DNA of 64,000 nucleotides from Clostridium sp. chh4-2 (GTDB taxonomy: Bacteria; Bacillota; Clostridia; Lachnospirales; Lachnospiraceae), in assembly GCF_002899675.1 (NCBI RefSeq), contig NZ_PKUU01000011.1, positions 1 to 64,000 on the forward strand, given 5' to 3'. Below are positions 25,031-34,288 of the stretch, piece by piece. The first letter of the stretch is position 1; each line of letters starts with the position of its first letter. A program made the position numbers and the translations under genes. The notes below the pieces were generated by a model. That model was not told the origin of the DNA and searched no databases. It saw only the letters and a program-made list of their open reading frames with translations.

Positions 25031-25990
25031 TTATTTTAATTTATTAATCTTTTCCACCTGACAGCAGGATACAAAATGCCCAGGCGTTATTTCCCGTAAT
25101 TCCTGCGGTTTATGGCAGAGTTCACAGGCATACGGACACCTTGCCGCAAAACGGCAGCCGGGTTTCGGATCGATAGGGGATACAATTTCTCCCTTGATGA
25201 CGATGCGCTTTTTCTGACTGTGAATGTCCGTAGACGGAATCGCGGACAGAAGCGCCTTAGAATATGGATGAAGCTGGCGTTTAAACAATTCCTCCGTCTC
25301 ACATGTTTCAACCAGCTGCCCCAGATACATGACGCAGATATTGCTGGAAATGTGGCGGACTACCGACAAATCATGGGTTATAAACATGTAAGTCAGTTGC
25401 AGTTCATCCTGCAGATCCATCAGCAGATTGAGCACCTGGGCCTGGATGGATACGTCCAGAGCCGATACCGGTTCATCACAGACTACGAATTTAGGGCTTA
25501 ATGCCAGCGCGCGTCCTATGCCCACACGCTGCCTTCTCCCGCCGTCCATCTCATGTGGAAATGCATTGCGCAGACGGGATTCGATTCCCACCATATCCAT
25601 CAGCCGGGCGGCTTCTTTTTCCAGCTCCGGCCCTTTAAATTTCCCTGAAAGAATCAGCGGCTCCACAATTGTATCGTGAACAGACATTCTCGGATTCAAA
25701 GACGAGTAAGGGTCCTGAAAGATGATCTGCATATTTTCACGCAGTTTTGCCAGCTCTTTTCCCTTCACATGGGTGACGTCTTTTCCTTCAAATATAATCT
25801 TGCCTTCCGTGCTGCCCTGAAGATGAATTATCGTTCTTCCAAGCGTGGATTTTCCGCAGCCCGACTCACCTACCACTCCCATGGTCTGCCCTTTTTCCAG
25901 ATTAAATGTGACGTTGTCCACAGCATGAACCACACCCTTGCTGGTGGGGAAATATTTCTTTAAATTTTTAACTTCCAGTAACGCTGCCAT
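25031..25990 (-). CDS. Dipeptide-type ABC transporter ATPase (DppF/OppF-like)
   Basis: A 319-residue ATPase that starts at MAALLEV behind CAGGAGG; the longer frame is the tail of the upstream gene's region. The Walker A is GESGCGKST and Walker B is FVVCDEPVSALD. The signature is unusual: the usual LSGGQ-type segment reads MDGGRRQRVGIGRAL. The C-terminal oligopeptide-transporter extension has a cysteine cluster (CRFAARCPYACELC). It pairs with the ATPase encoded two bases upstream and energises the permeases. Confidence 0.92.
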   Translation of the reverse strand: MAALLEVKNLKKYFPTSKGVVHAVDNVTFNLEKGQTMGVVGESGCGKSTLGRTIIHLQGSTEGKIIFEGKDVTHVKGKELAKLRENMQIIFQDPYSSLNPRMSVHDTIVEPLILSGKFKGPELEKEAARLMDMVGIESRLRNAFPHEMDGGRRQRVGIGRALALSPKFVVCDEPVSALDVSIQAQVLNLLMDLQDELQLTYMFITHDLSVVRHISSNICVMYLGQLVETCETEELFKRQLHPYSKALLSAIPSTDIHSQKKRIVIKGEIVSPIDPKPGCRFAARCPYACELCHKPQELREITPGHFVSCCQVEKINKLK

Positions 25991-25992
25991 GT

Positions 25993-26994
25993 CTATACCT
26001 CCTGAACCGTTGCTTTGATGCATCTGCATAGATGTCCCGGAGCAACTTCTTTTGTGCTGATCTCCCCTTGACGGCATTCATCAGACGCAAGAGGGCATCT
26101 GGGTGAAAAGCTGCAGCCGCAAGGCAGATTGGTTGGGTCCGGCGGTAATCCCTCGATTGGAGACAGACGCTTTGAGTTGGTGTTCATGTTGGGCAGCGCC
26201 TTAAAAAGCCCTACCGTATACGGGTGCGTGGGATGGTCGAAAATGTCTTCTTTCGTGCCGCATTCGATGATCTCACCCGCATAAGTTACGGCAACCGTAT
26301 CACATGTTTCCGCAACAACTCCCAGATCGTGTGTAATCATAATCATGGAAGTATGAAGCTCTTCCTTTAAGCTGTTGATCATCTCCAGCACCTGCGCCTG
26401 GATTGTCACGTCCAGCGCCGTGGTGGGCTCATCTGCGATTAAAAGCTTGGGATCGCAGGCCAACGCCATGGCGATGACAACCCGCTGCTTCATGCCGCCG
26501 GAAAACTGATGAGGATATTCTCCTGCGCGGTCCGGGGAGATTCCCACCATCTGAAGCATTTCCTTTGCCCGCTTCATGGCCTCCACCTTTGTCACCGGAT
26601 TATGAAGTTTTACAACCTCGGCGATCTGATCCGCCACCGTTTTTACCGGATTTAACGCTGTCATAGGGTCCTGAAATATCATGGACAATTTATGGCCCCG
26701 GAGTTTCTGCATCTCCTGTTCCGGTATGGCCATGATGTCCTGCCCGTCTAAAATAACCTGTCCTGCCGTCTTTTTCGTGGAATGGTCCGGGAGAATGCGC
26801 AGAATCGCTTTTGCTATCGATGTCTTACCAGCGCCCGTTTCTCCCACCAGGCCGATGGTTTTGCCTTCGTCCAAGTCAAATGAGACGTGATTCACCGCCT
26901 GTACCGTCTTTCCTTCACTGCGGTATTCCACAACCAGATCTTTAACAGACAGGAAATGTTTGCTTTTATTTGTATTATTATTTTCCATCTTCAT
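25993..26994 (-). CDS. Dipeptide-type ABC transporter ATPase (DppD/OppD-like)
   Basis: A 333-residue ATPase with Walker [10 protein letters not shown], signature FSGGMKQRV, Walker [13 protein letters not shown] and the C-terminal [16 protein letters not shown] extension of the oligopeptide family. It starts behind AGAAGGG. It lies between the permease gene and the partner ATPase. Confidence 0.94.
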   Translation of the reverse strand: MKMENNNTNKSKHFLSVKDLVVEYRSEGKTVQAVNHVSFDLDEGKTIGLVGETGAGKTSIAKAILRILPDHSTKKTAGQVILDGQDIMAIPEQEMQKLRGHKLSMIFQDPMTALNPVKTVADQIAEVVKLHNPVTKVEAMKRAKEMLQMVGISPDRAGEYPHQFSGGMKQRVVIAMALACDPKLLIADEPTTALDVTIQAQVLEMINSLKEELHTSMIMITHDLGVVAETCDTVAVTYAGEIIECGTKEDIFDHPTHPYTVGLFKALPNMNTNSKRLSPIEGLPPDPTNLPCGCSFSPRCPLASDECRQGEISTKEVAPGHLCRCIKATVQEV

Positions 26995-27004
26995 TCTGCC
27001 CTTC

Positions 27005-27904
27005 TTAATCTTTCAGCTTTGGATCAAGCGCGTCGCGGATCGAATCGCCGATCAGGTTAAAACTCAATACGCTCAGCATGATAAAAATACCGGGGAACAT
27101 AATCATATGGGGGTATAAACGGATATAGTTTCTGGCAGATGCCAGCATAGCTCCCCATTCCGGCGCCGGAGGCTGAACCCCTAAACCGATAAAGCTAAGG
27201 GAAGATGCCGCCAGCCCCGCACCTGCAATCGACATGGATACTTCCACAATCAGCGGAGCGATCGCATTGGGTATAACGTGCTTTACGATAATACGCAGCT
27301 TGGAACAGTTGATAGACGTGGCCGCCTCCACAAATTCCTGGCCGCGGATGGTTAATATGTTGGCCCTCATCATACGGGCAAAATGCGGGATGCCGGATAC
27401 GCCGAGAGCGTAAATACATTTATCAAATCCGGTTCCCAGAACTGCCGATATGGCGATAGCCAGAAGCAGCTGGGGAAATGCCGCCATAATATCCAAAAAT
27501 CTCATGACCACCTGATCCGCCACACCGCCGAAATATCCGGCAATTGCGCCCAGTGCGATTCCCAATGTGGCCGAGATGAACACCGATAAAAAGCCGACGC
27601 TCAGGGTGTAGCGGGCTCCGAAAAGAATCCGTGCCAGAATATCGCGTCCCAGCTCGTCGCAGCCGAATAGATGCTCTGCATTAGGCGTCATATATTTACA
27701 GGTCATGTCTATGGAAGAATAGTCGTATTTTAATAGAAACGGTGAAATAATGGATAGAATGATCAGCACAGCCAGCACAATCACGCTGCAGCATGCCAGA
27801 GGATTTTCAATGATTTTCTGCCATACATAAAGAGCGGAACCGGTTCTCGCATATGTTTTCTGCCGTTCAGGTTTGGGCTTTACGGCCCATTTATTCTCAC
27901 TCAT
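27005..27904 (-). CDS. Dipeptide-type ABC transporter permease (DppC-like)
   Basis: A 299-residue inner-membrane permease with six predicted helices. It has the DppC-type N-terminal segment (LFGCDELGRDILARILFGAR) and an EAA loop (EFVEAATSINCSKLRIIVKH). Its start overlaps the end of the DppB-like gene by eight bases, so the two are translationally coupled. Confidence 0.93.
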   Translation of the reverse strand: MSENKWAVKPKPERQKTYARTGSALYVWQKIIENPLACCSVIVLAVLIILSIISPFLLKYDYSSIDMTCKYMTPNAEHLFGCDELGRDILARILFGARYTLSVGFLSVFISATLGIALGAIAGYFGGVADQVVMRFLDIMAAFPQLLLAIAISAVLGTGFDKCIYALGVSGIPHFARMMRANILTIRGQEFVEAATSINCSKLRIIVKHVIPNAIAPLIVEVSMSIAGAGLAASSLSFIGLGVQPPAPEWGAMLASARNYIRLYPHMIMFPGIFIMLSVLSFNLIGDSIRDALDPKLKD

Positions 27905-28877
27905 CTGCTTTCACCTCTTTCACTTTTTTCCGTTTCTGTCCGCTCTGACCAACATACTGTGCTTTAATACGAGGGTCCACATAGGCATAAACCAGATCGA
28001 CCAAAAGCATGACAACGCTGAATGTAAATGCGATATAAAGTACGCTGCCCTGCACCGCATTGTAGTCACGATTATTGATGCTGTTGATTAAGTAGGCTCC
28101 AATGCCGGGGATGGCAAAAACAGTCTCGATCACCATGGTACCACCCAACTGCCCGCCAAAACGGCCGCCGCAGATTGTGATAATGGGGATGAGCGCATTG
28201 GGCAGCGCATGTTCATAGATAACATTGTGTTCGGAAACGCCTTTAGCGCGGGCTGTTGTCACATAATCCGCCCGGATCACCTCCAACATGCTGGACCGGG
28301 TCAGACGCGCAATTCCTGCAATGCCGCCCAGCGCATTGGCCAGAACCGGCAGGATATAATACTGCCAGCCCTTGCATCCGCTGGAAGGCAGCCATCCCAG
28401 ATTGAGTGAAAACAAAAGCACCAGCATCAAAGCCAGCCAGAAGTTAGGCATAGAGACTCCGATCATAGAAATAAACATGGAGATTCTGTCTTCCGCACGG
28501 TTTGCATGTGTGGCCGCCCGAATCCCTAACGGCACGCCGATCAGCGCCGATAAAAGAATGCTGAACGCCGCCAGGATCAAAGTTTTCGGGAAACGTGACA
28601 TCAGCTCTGCGCCAACATCCGTTCCATATATGTACGAATTGCCAAAACTGCCGTGCAGAAACAATTTATTCAAAAATGAGCCTAAACGGACGATATAGGG
28701 TTCGTTAAGTCCCAGCTGGTCTCTCATGGCCAGAACCTGTTCCTGCGTAGCTGTCGTTCCTAAAATAATCTCCGCCGGATCGCCCGGCACAAAATACATC
28801 AGCGTAAATATGAGGATTGCTACGCCGATTAATATGGGAATCATCAGAAGCGCCCGCTTCAGAATATATTTTTTCAT
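27897..28877 (-). CDS. Dipeptide-type ABC transporter permease (DppB-like)
   Basis: A 326-residue permease that starts at MKKYILKRALLMIPIL behind AGAGGA; an ATG 15 bases upstream is part of that ribosome site. It has the DppB-type FVPGDPAE motif, six helices and an EAA loop (DYVTTARAKGVSEHNVIYEH). It forms the channel with the DppC-like subunit. Confidence 0.93.
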   Translation of the reverse strand: MKKYILKRALLMIPILIGVAILIFTLMYFVPGDPAEIILGTTATQEQVLAMRDQLGLNEPYIVRLGSFLNKLFLHGSFGNSYIYGTDVGAELMSRFPKTLILAAFSILLSALIGVPLGIRAATHANRAEDRISMFISMIGVSMPNFWLALMLVLLFSLNLGWLPSSGCKGWQYYILPVLANALGGIAGIARLTRSSMLEVIRADYVTTARAKGVSEHNVIYEHALPNALIPIITICGGRFGGQLGGTMVIETVFAIPGIGAYLINSINNRDYNAVQGSVLYIAFTFSVVMLLVDLVYAYVDPRIKAQYVGQSGQKRKKVKEVKADE

Positions 28878-28902
28878 ATTAATTCCTCTCATACTTTTGG
28901 CT

Positions 28903-28928
28903 GGGAACCTTATAAAGCGAAGGTTCCC
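28903..28928 (-). terminator. Intercistronic hairpin / attenuator
   Basis: GGGAACCTT pairs perfectly with AAGGTTCCC between the binding-protein gene and the permease genes. It lacks a clear T-tract. It probably lowers downstream expression or stabilises the abundant binding-protein mRNA. Confidence 0.6.
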
Positions 28929-28961
28929 GGCCCATTATTATCTCTTTCGCATGCTGAACTC

Positions 28962-30653
28962 TTACTTGACTACCGACTTGTAATCCGCTGAAATCTCAAC
29001 CGTATTAGGCGTGACATTGCCGAATCCGTCCTGTTCAATCTTTGTGATGCCGTCCTGTCCTACGTAATACGCATAGTTCCAGAACATGCCCACGCCATAT
29101 GCCTGGTCTTTCAGATAGTCATGGAATTCATCCAGTGCCTCTTTGCTGGTAGTGCTCACGTCGCTGGCGGTTTCAAGCAAGGTCTGAAGTTTCTCATCAT
29201 GCGTAAAACATGCGCTTCCGTTCTGGAATGCATTGGTATCAAATACGTTCTGCCATACGCTTGTGACATAGTCTGATGTGGACTTGGAATCCACGATAAT
29301 ATCCCATTTTGTATCGTCATATTTGTAGGAGTTAAACAAAGCCTGGTCATATGGCGTCAATTCCACGGTAATTCCCAGTTTGGACAGATAATCCTGGACA
29401 ACTGTTAAACCTGAAGTTGCCGCGGTGCTGTTCTGGTACATCAGGCGGACTGTAAATCCTCCGTCCGGATATCCGGCTTCTGCCATCAATTCTTTTGCTT
29501 TATCAAAGTTATAATTGTAGTAGTCTTCATTTTTCCATTCCTGGTTAAAGTCACTTGCGATATCCGGGCTGAAATCTGCGCATACAGATCCGTTATCCGG
29601 AGTATTGCCATATCCCTGGCGGACCGCTTCAAAATCAATACCATATAAAACGGCCTGACGCAGCGTCTGGTTATCGGCAAACACGCTGTTGTCATTGTTA
29701 AACATGAGAATGTACATGCGGCCATTTTCATCAGGATACACGTTCCATCCCGGCGCGCTGGTGCCGTCCTCGTTCATGAATATGGAGATCTCATTCGCCG
29801 GCATATTATGTACTAAATCGGCTTCGCCATTTTCCAATGCGATCACTCTCATTGCAGATTCTGTTATTACATTGATGGTAATTGTGTCAAATGGCTGTGC
29901 ATCATAATAACTGCGCAGTGATTCATCCGTCTGCCAATAGTTTTCATCCTTGGCTAAAGTGGTGTGTGAACTGGCCACTGTCTCGACCAGCTTATAGGCT
30001 CCTGTCGTAGCCGGATTTGAAGTCTTGTCCGCATCGGAAGCCGCTTCATACCACGCCTGGCTGATGATCGGAACGGTGTCCAGACACCATTCCATAGCGC
30101 CTTTGGAAGAGGATGATAATTTGATCTGAACCGAATAATCCCCGGTTGCCGTAATACTTTCCAAGTAGCCTTTCAGCTTTTCCATGGTTCCGCTGGCAAG
30201 AGCTGTTTCATAGCTGAATACAACATCACTGGCTTTAATTTCATTTCCCAGACTGTCATGAATATAATCGTATAATTCCACATCCACGGTTACCGGATCT
30301 GCGACCGTAACTGTTTTTGCCATCTGCCCCTGTAAATCTTCCACGCTCTGCCCCAATCCTTTGCTGGCGCACAGGCAGTCATACATCATCCTGTAAGTGT
30401 GGTGGCGGCCGCCGCTGTCACCGCCAAATGGAGATAGATCCCCTACGTCTGAGCTGATAACAAAGGTCAATTCCTTAGGTCCTGAGGCTGAGGCCGATGC
30501 CGCACCTTCCGTCGTCTTGCTTTCCGCTAATGCCGGAGCACTGCCGCTGCTGCCGGAACCGCCGCCGCATGCAGCTAATGTTCCAACTGCCAATGTTAAA
30601 GCCGCTGCACATACCACCTTATGCCACCGTTTTCTTAAAAACACTTTCTTCAT
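28962..30653 (-). CDS. ABC transporter substrate-binding lipoprotein (SBP family 5)
   Basis: A 563-residue secreted lipoprotein. The signal peptide ends in a lipobox (GTLAACGGG) with Cys29 as the lipidated residue, then a Ser/Ala-rich linker. The body is a family-5 solute-binding protein (SDVGDLSPFGGDSGG; LRQAVLYGIDFEAVRQGYGN). Family members bind peptides, nickel or oligosaccharides. The nearby GH5 and MBL enzymes hint at something other than simple peptides, but this is not proven. It is the first gene of the operon. Two TATTC-N7-GAAT palindromes lie upstream. Confidence 0.93.
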   Translation of the reverse strand: MKKVFLRKRWHKVVCAAALTLAVGTLAACGGGSGSSGSAPALAESKTTEGAASASASGPKELTFVISSDVGDLSPFGGDSGGRHHTYRMMYDCLCASKGLGQSVEDLQGQMAKTVTVADPVTVDVELYDYIHDSLGNEIKASDVVFSYETALASGTMEKLKGYLESITATGDYSVQIKLSSSSKGAMEWCLDTVPIISQAWYEAASDADKTSNPATTGAYKLVETVASSHTTLAKDENYWQTDESLRSYYDAQPFDTITINVITESAMRVIALENGEADLVHNMPANEISIFMNEDGTSAPGWNVYPDENGRMYILMFNNDNSVFADNQTLRQAVLYGIDFEAVRQGYGNTPDNGSVCADFSPDIASDFNQEWKNEDYYNYNFDKAKELMAEAGYPDGGFTVRLMYQNSTAATSGLTVVQDYLSKLGITVELTPYDQALFNSYKYDDTKWDIIVDSKSTSDYVTSVWQNVFDTNAFQNGSACFTHDEKLQTLLETASDVSTTSKEALDEFHDYLKDQAYGVGMFWNYAYYVGQDGITKIEQDGFGNVTPNTVEISADYKSVVK

Positions 30654-30750
30654 AATCCTTGTAACCCCTTCCGTTTTTGTTTTTTATAAATAGGTCTGTT
30701 GAATAATCCCCTATGACAGACCGTACTTAACACTTCTGACCCGTTTTCTT

Positions 30751-30767
30751 TATTCCAAAAATGAATT
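30751..30767. promoter_or_regulatory. TATTC-N7-GAATT operator-like site
   Basis: An imperfect 17-bp palindrome about 100 bases upstream of the binding-protein start. It fits the T-N11-A pattern of LysR-type sites and matches two other sites at 30870 and 31455. Confidence 0.5.
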
Positions 30768-30869
30768 AGATAAATTTACCATTTTATCTGATAAATTCAG
30801 TACTTTTTTGTGTATTTTAAGTATATCAACTTAAACTTTCACATTCAATTCTTACTTTTGGCCCCTAAT

Positions 30870-30886
30870 TATTCCAAAATGGAATA
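30870..30886. promoter_or_regulatory. TATTC-N7-GAATA operator-like site
   Basis: A perfect palindrome, TATTCCAAAATGGAATA, in the 343-bp gap between the ABC operon and the DUF3899-like gene. Apart from the two sites and a terminator, the gap also holds a TTTATCTGATAAA palindrome near 30785. Confidence 0.6.
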
Positions 30887-30928
30887 ATAGCTGTTTGAAT
30901 ATCCCGAGCAAACCGTCCAACAACAAAA

Positions 30929-30968
30929 AAAGAAGGAGACACCCGGCAGCCCGGGCATCCCCTTCTTT
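30929..30968 (-). terminator. Terminator of the DUF3899-like gene
   Basis: AAAGAAGG pairs with CCTTCTTT around an inner CCCGG/CCGGG stem, and the minus strand ends in a T run. Confidence 0.8.
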
Positions 30969-30997
30969 CTAATATTTTTTAGTCTGTTCGATAAATC

Positions 30998-31408
30998 TTA
31001 AACCTGATAATACAGCATGCTCAACAGCAGCCCAATGCAAATCCACACAGCTGAAACTCCAACGGCCGGAAGAACAGATGCTTTTTTATGTTCTCTCAGG
31101 GTACGGTATTCATAGAAACTGGAGATATCCTCATTCTTTTTCCGCGACAACAGAGCGCCTGATAAATAAACTCCATAACACGCCCAATCCAGATAACCGA
31201 GCCTGTTGAGCAATGTTATACCTGCGGTTCCTAAGAGAAGCACTCCGGTCATGGCAAACCCATCCCCCCATATTAAGCAAATCCCCTTCATATCATCTGT
31301 GCCAAACCCGTTGTGGCCCAGCACATATAAGAAAAGCAGGATAACTCCCGCCAGAATATTGTTCCTGAAAGCACCCGCCGCCTGTGATCTTAATATCTTT
31401 CTGTCCAT
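30998..31408 (-). CDS. DUF3899-like small membrane protein
   Basis: A 136-residue protein with four hydrophobic helices (about 17-35, 48-66, 70-85 and 113-133), starting behind AAGGAGGAGG. Residues 88-112 are charged and would face the cytoplasm. It resembles the DUF3899 membrane family by length and layout; this is a weak recognition. It is divergent from the GH5 gene and shares its control region, including a palindromic operator-like site. Confidence 0.6.
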   Translation of the reverse strand: MDRKILRSQAAGAFRNNILAGVILLFLYVLGHNGFGTDDMKGICLIWGDGFAMTGVLLLGTAGITLLNRLGYLDWACYGVYLSGALLSRKKNEDISSFYEYRTLREHKKASVLPAVGVSAVWICIGLLLSMLYYQV

Positions 31409-31454
31409 AATCCTCCTCCTTTTCTTTACTCTAACACGTAATCCTCCTCTGTTC

Positions 31455-31471
31455 TATTCTATTTTGGAATA
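31455..31471. promoter_or_regulatory. TATTC-N7-GAATA operator-like site
   Basis: A third 17-bp palindrome (TATTCTATTTTGGAATA), centred about 30 bases upstream of the -35 box of the GH5 promoter. This suits an activator. Confidence 0.55.
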
Positions 31472-31491
31472 TCGTGTTTTTTAAATCTGAA

Positions 31492-31520
31492 TTGAACACA
31501 TTTTTTTAATTCTTTATACT
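31492..31520 (+). promoter_or_regulatory. Promoter of the GH5 gene
   Basis: TTGAAC (31492-31497) and TATACT (31515-31520) are 17 bases apart, 46 bases before the ATG, which has a GGGGGAG ribosome site. Confidence 0.75.
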
Positions 31521-31566
31521 AATTTTAGCAGATATGCACAATGCCTGTTAAGGGGGAGAATTTATC

Positions 31567-33270
31567 ATGATATTACCTAAATATTCGTTAGTTTACGGTT
31601 TTTTACATACAGATGGACGGGCAATGAAGAACGGACGCGGGGAAGAAATTCTGCTGAAAGGATGGGCGGCCGGAAACTGGACAAATCCGGAAGGATTTCT
31701 CTGCGGTGATACGCCGCGGCCATGGTCGGCGGATGACGCCGCACAGCCTCCGGGCAGGTTTGACCGCGCCCGTTCCATGGAAGCCAGCCTGTCCCTGCTG
31801 TGCGGAAATGAATATGCGGCTTCATTCTGGCCTCAATGGTACAGAAATCATCTCGGAGAAGCGGATATTCGATCCATGGCCTCGTATGGCTATAATTCCA
31901 TCCGCCTTCCTCTCAATGCCAGAGCATTTTTACCGGAAGAGCCGGGTTACCACTGGAATGAAGACAGCTTCCGGATGCTTGACCAAGTCTTGGACTGGTG
32001 CGAACAATATCAGCTGTACGCCATTCTTGACCTGCACACCACCCCTGGCGGTCAGTCCGGAATCAAATGTGACGATGGCATCGACTATGTTCCCCGGCTT
32101 TTTTTAGAAGAAGAAAGCATGGAACGCACCATCCGGCTCTGGGAAAAAATTGCGTCCCGTTACAAAAACAGATGGATTGTAGGCGGATATGACTTGTTGA
32201 ACGAACCTCTGGCTTCCCACCAATGGTTTTCTCTAATGCCCGTACTCTCCTCTTTTTACGACCGCCTGATCAAACGAATCCGGATCATTGATAAAAACCA
32301 TATGCTCACACTGGAAGGAGCAGGAGCCGCAACCAATATGGAGATCTTTAACCACAACTACGATCCCGTCTGCAGTAACTGGTGCATCCATGTCCATTAT
32401 TACCGGCTGTCCCCGGAAATTCGTTCTCTCTACTCATTTCTGGAGCCGTCTCTGCGGTTAAACGTTCCTGTCTGGCTTGGAGAAGGCGGGGGAAATGTGA
32501 TCGAAATCGCATCCCTTCTGGACGCCGCCCAGGCGCTGGGCATGGGCTATAATCTCTGGTCCTGGAAAACCTCTGTGATGAATAACGGCAATCTGCGCCG
32601 CGATCCCGTACAATACCGCCTTCCGGCGAACTGGGAAAAGATCACAGCCTGTTTAAACGAAGGCGCTCCCCGCCCTTCTTATAAAGAATGCCAGGCCATA
32701 TTTGATGAGATGCTGGAAAATATGAAATTCGAAAATTGCGTGCAGGTTCCCGACCAGCACGATTATATCCTTCGCCGTCCCGGACGGATTGTTCCCGCCG
32801 CGGCCTATGACAGCGCCAAAACCATCGGCGCCTCATTTTCCGGCCATTGGGACTATGGCAATCCCTTTGATTTCCGTACAGAAGACAGGACAAAACTGGT
32901 ATTAAAAAAAGGCTGTCTTCCGCCGAGAAAAGACATGCCTTTTTCAAAACCTGCCAACTTTGCAAGAGATCCTCTGCAAAGTCTGGTTTTGGAATTATCT
33001 ATGGGTGATTATGTATCCTATACCGTCCGGGATGTGACTGCGGCCTGCAATGTGCTGATAACCGCACGCGCATTGACCAATACTGACGTTCATATCAGCT
33101 GCGGTGACGCATCCGCCGACATCCATCTGGAGGAAACAGCCGGAACAATCACCTGCAAAGGGCTGGTTCTGGAACCCGCCATGGAACACACGGTAAGAAT
33201 CTGCGTTACAGGCGGATGCCTTCAGCTGGAATGCGTGGAATTTACCCGGACATCGGCTACTCTTCTTTAG
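31567..33270 (+). CDS. Glycoside hydrolase family 5 with C-terminal beta-sandwich
   Basis: A 567-residue enzyme without a signal peptide, so it acts inside the cell. The GH5 TIM barrel covers about residues 20-385: YNSIRLPLNAR, LDLHTTPGGQSG, YDLLNEPL with acid/base Glu213, and WLGEGGGN with nucleophile Glu306. Residues about 405-560 look like a CBM6/35-type or related beta-sandwich. GH5 members cleave beta-linked glucans, mannans or glucosides; the substrate is unresolved. Its 3' end overlaps the convergent lysR gene by 14 bases. Confidence 0.88.
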   Translation: MILPKYSLVYGFLHTDGRAMKNGRGEEILLKGWAAGNWTNPEGFLCGDTPRPWSADDAAQPPGRFDRARSMEASLSLLCGNEYAASFWPQWYRNHLGEADIRSMASYGYNSIRLPLNARAFLPEEPGYHWNEDSFRMLDQVLDWCEQYQLYAILDLHTTPGGQSGIKCDDGIDYVPRLFLEEESMERTIRLWEKIASRYKNRWIVGGYDLLNEPLASHQWFSLMPVLSSFYDRLIKRIRIIDKNHMLTLEGAGAATNMEIFNHNYDPVCSNWCIHVHYYRLSPEIRSLYSFLEPSLRLNVPVWLGEGGGNVIEIASLLDAAQALGMGYNLWSWKTSVMNNGNLRRDPVQYRLPANWEKITACLNEGAPRPSYKECQAIFDEMLENMKFENCVQVPDQHDYILRRPGRIVPAAAYDSAKTIGASFSGHWDYGNPFDFRTEDRTKLVLKKGCLPPRKDMPFSKPANFARDPLQSLVLELSMGDYVSYTVRDVTAACNVLITARALTNTDVHISCGDASADIHLEETAGTITCKGLVLEPAMEHTVRICVTGGCLQLECVEFTRTSATLL

Positions 33271-34156
33271 GCCCTACATACGGTTCGATATTCGTTTTGG
33301 CATACTGCCGGAATTTTTCGCGCCATTCCGTAGCCGGCTGATTGGCCTTTTCCAACAGCACAACCGGAATAGAAGGGGCGTCCAGAAGTTTTAAATTGGT
33401 AAATTTTTCAGCACGGAACATGCTGATATCACGTCCGCAGTAAATGCTGATCCCCATATTCAGGCTGACCTGCTGAATCACCTCTTCTCTGGTGATATTC
33501 ACATCCTCTTTCGGCAAAACCCTGGCCGGACGGAATTTATAGTTCTTAGCCAGAACATGCAGAAGGGTTTTTGAAAATGAGCTTTCAATAAATGTCTGTC
33601 CGTCCAGTTCCGCCATGGTGATGCTGGTTCTGCTGGAAAACTCATGGTTTCTGGCGGTAACAACATACAGCTCATCGTCATATAAAAATGTGGTTTTTAT
33701 CTCAGGAGGCACCTGCAGCGGACGATGGACAATGGCGAAATCATAGTCATTTGACAAAAATTCTTCTACCTCAGTTTCATAGTTTGAGCTCATAGTAGCG
33801 ATCACTTCTATCCCCGGATTTTTATCATTAAAATTCTTTAATGAATTCCGGATCGCATAGGACTTGGGAACCACATAGCAGGATATGGTCTTGTGTTCAC
33901 TGTATTTTTCCAGATCTTCCAGCGTTTCCATATATAAGGGCGCAATCTGCTGAAGATGCTGATATAAACACTTTCCGGCCGGTGTCAGCGACGTTGGATG
34001 ATGCTGGCGGTCAAACAAATTAACAGATAGTTCTTTTTCAAGATTAATAATCTTTTTAGATAATGAAGATTGCGATATGTAATTACGTTCTGCTGCCTCA
34101 GAAAAATTAAGGCATTCCGCGACACTCATAAAATAGCGGTAAGAGATAATATCCAT
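33257..34156 (-). CDS. LysR-family transcriptional regulator
   Basis: A 299-residue regulator that starts at MDIISYRYF behind AAAGGAG. The winged helix-turn-helix covers about residues 1-60 (FSEAAERNYISQSSLSKKI), followed by a substrate-binding-like effector domain. It is divergent from the MBL gene at 34289, the classical LysR arrangement. TATTC-N7-GAAT palindromes upstream of the ABC operon and the GH5 gene fit the T-N11-A rule, so it may control this whole module. The effector is unknown. Confidence 0.9.
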   Translation of the reverse strand: MDIISYRYFMSVAECLNFSEAAERNYISQSSLSKKIINLEKELSVNLFDRQHHPTSLTPAGKCLYQHLQQIAPLYMETLEDLEKYSEHKTISCYVVPKSYAIRNSLKNFNDKNPGIEVIATMSSNYETEVEEFLSNDYDFAIVHRPLQVPPEIKTTFLYDDELYVVTARNHEFSSRTSITMAELDGQTFIESSFSKTLLHVLAKNYKFRPARVLPKEDVNITREEVIQQVSLNMGISIYCGRDISMFRAEKFTNLKLLDAPSIPVVLLEKANQPATEWREKFRQYAKTNIEPYVGPKEE

Positions 34157-34196
34157 CTTTACAAAGGCTCCTTTCAAGAGTCTGATGCTTTTAAAT

Positions 34197-34225
34197 ATTC
34201 TATCACAGGACAATTTTATTTGCAA
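34197..34225 (-). promoter_or_regulatory. lysR promoter
   Basis: On the minus strand TTGCAA and TAGAAT are 17 bases apart. The same divergent region holds TTATTCATGATAA, which could be a LysR half-site or promoter element for the MBL gene. Confidence 0.6.
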
Positions 34226-34288
34226 TTTTTTAACTATAAAGATTATTCATGATAAATAACTCATAATTAAAGAAAGCAGAGGTAATGT

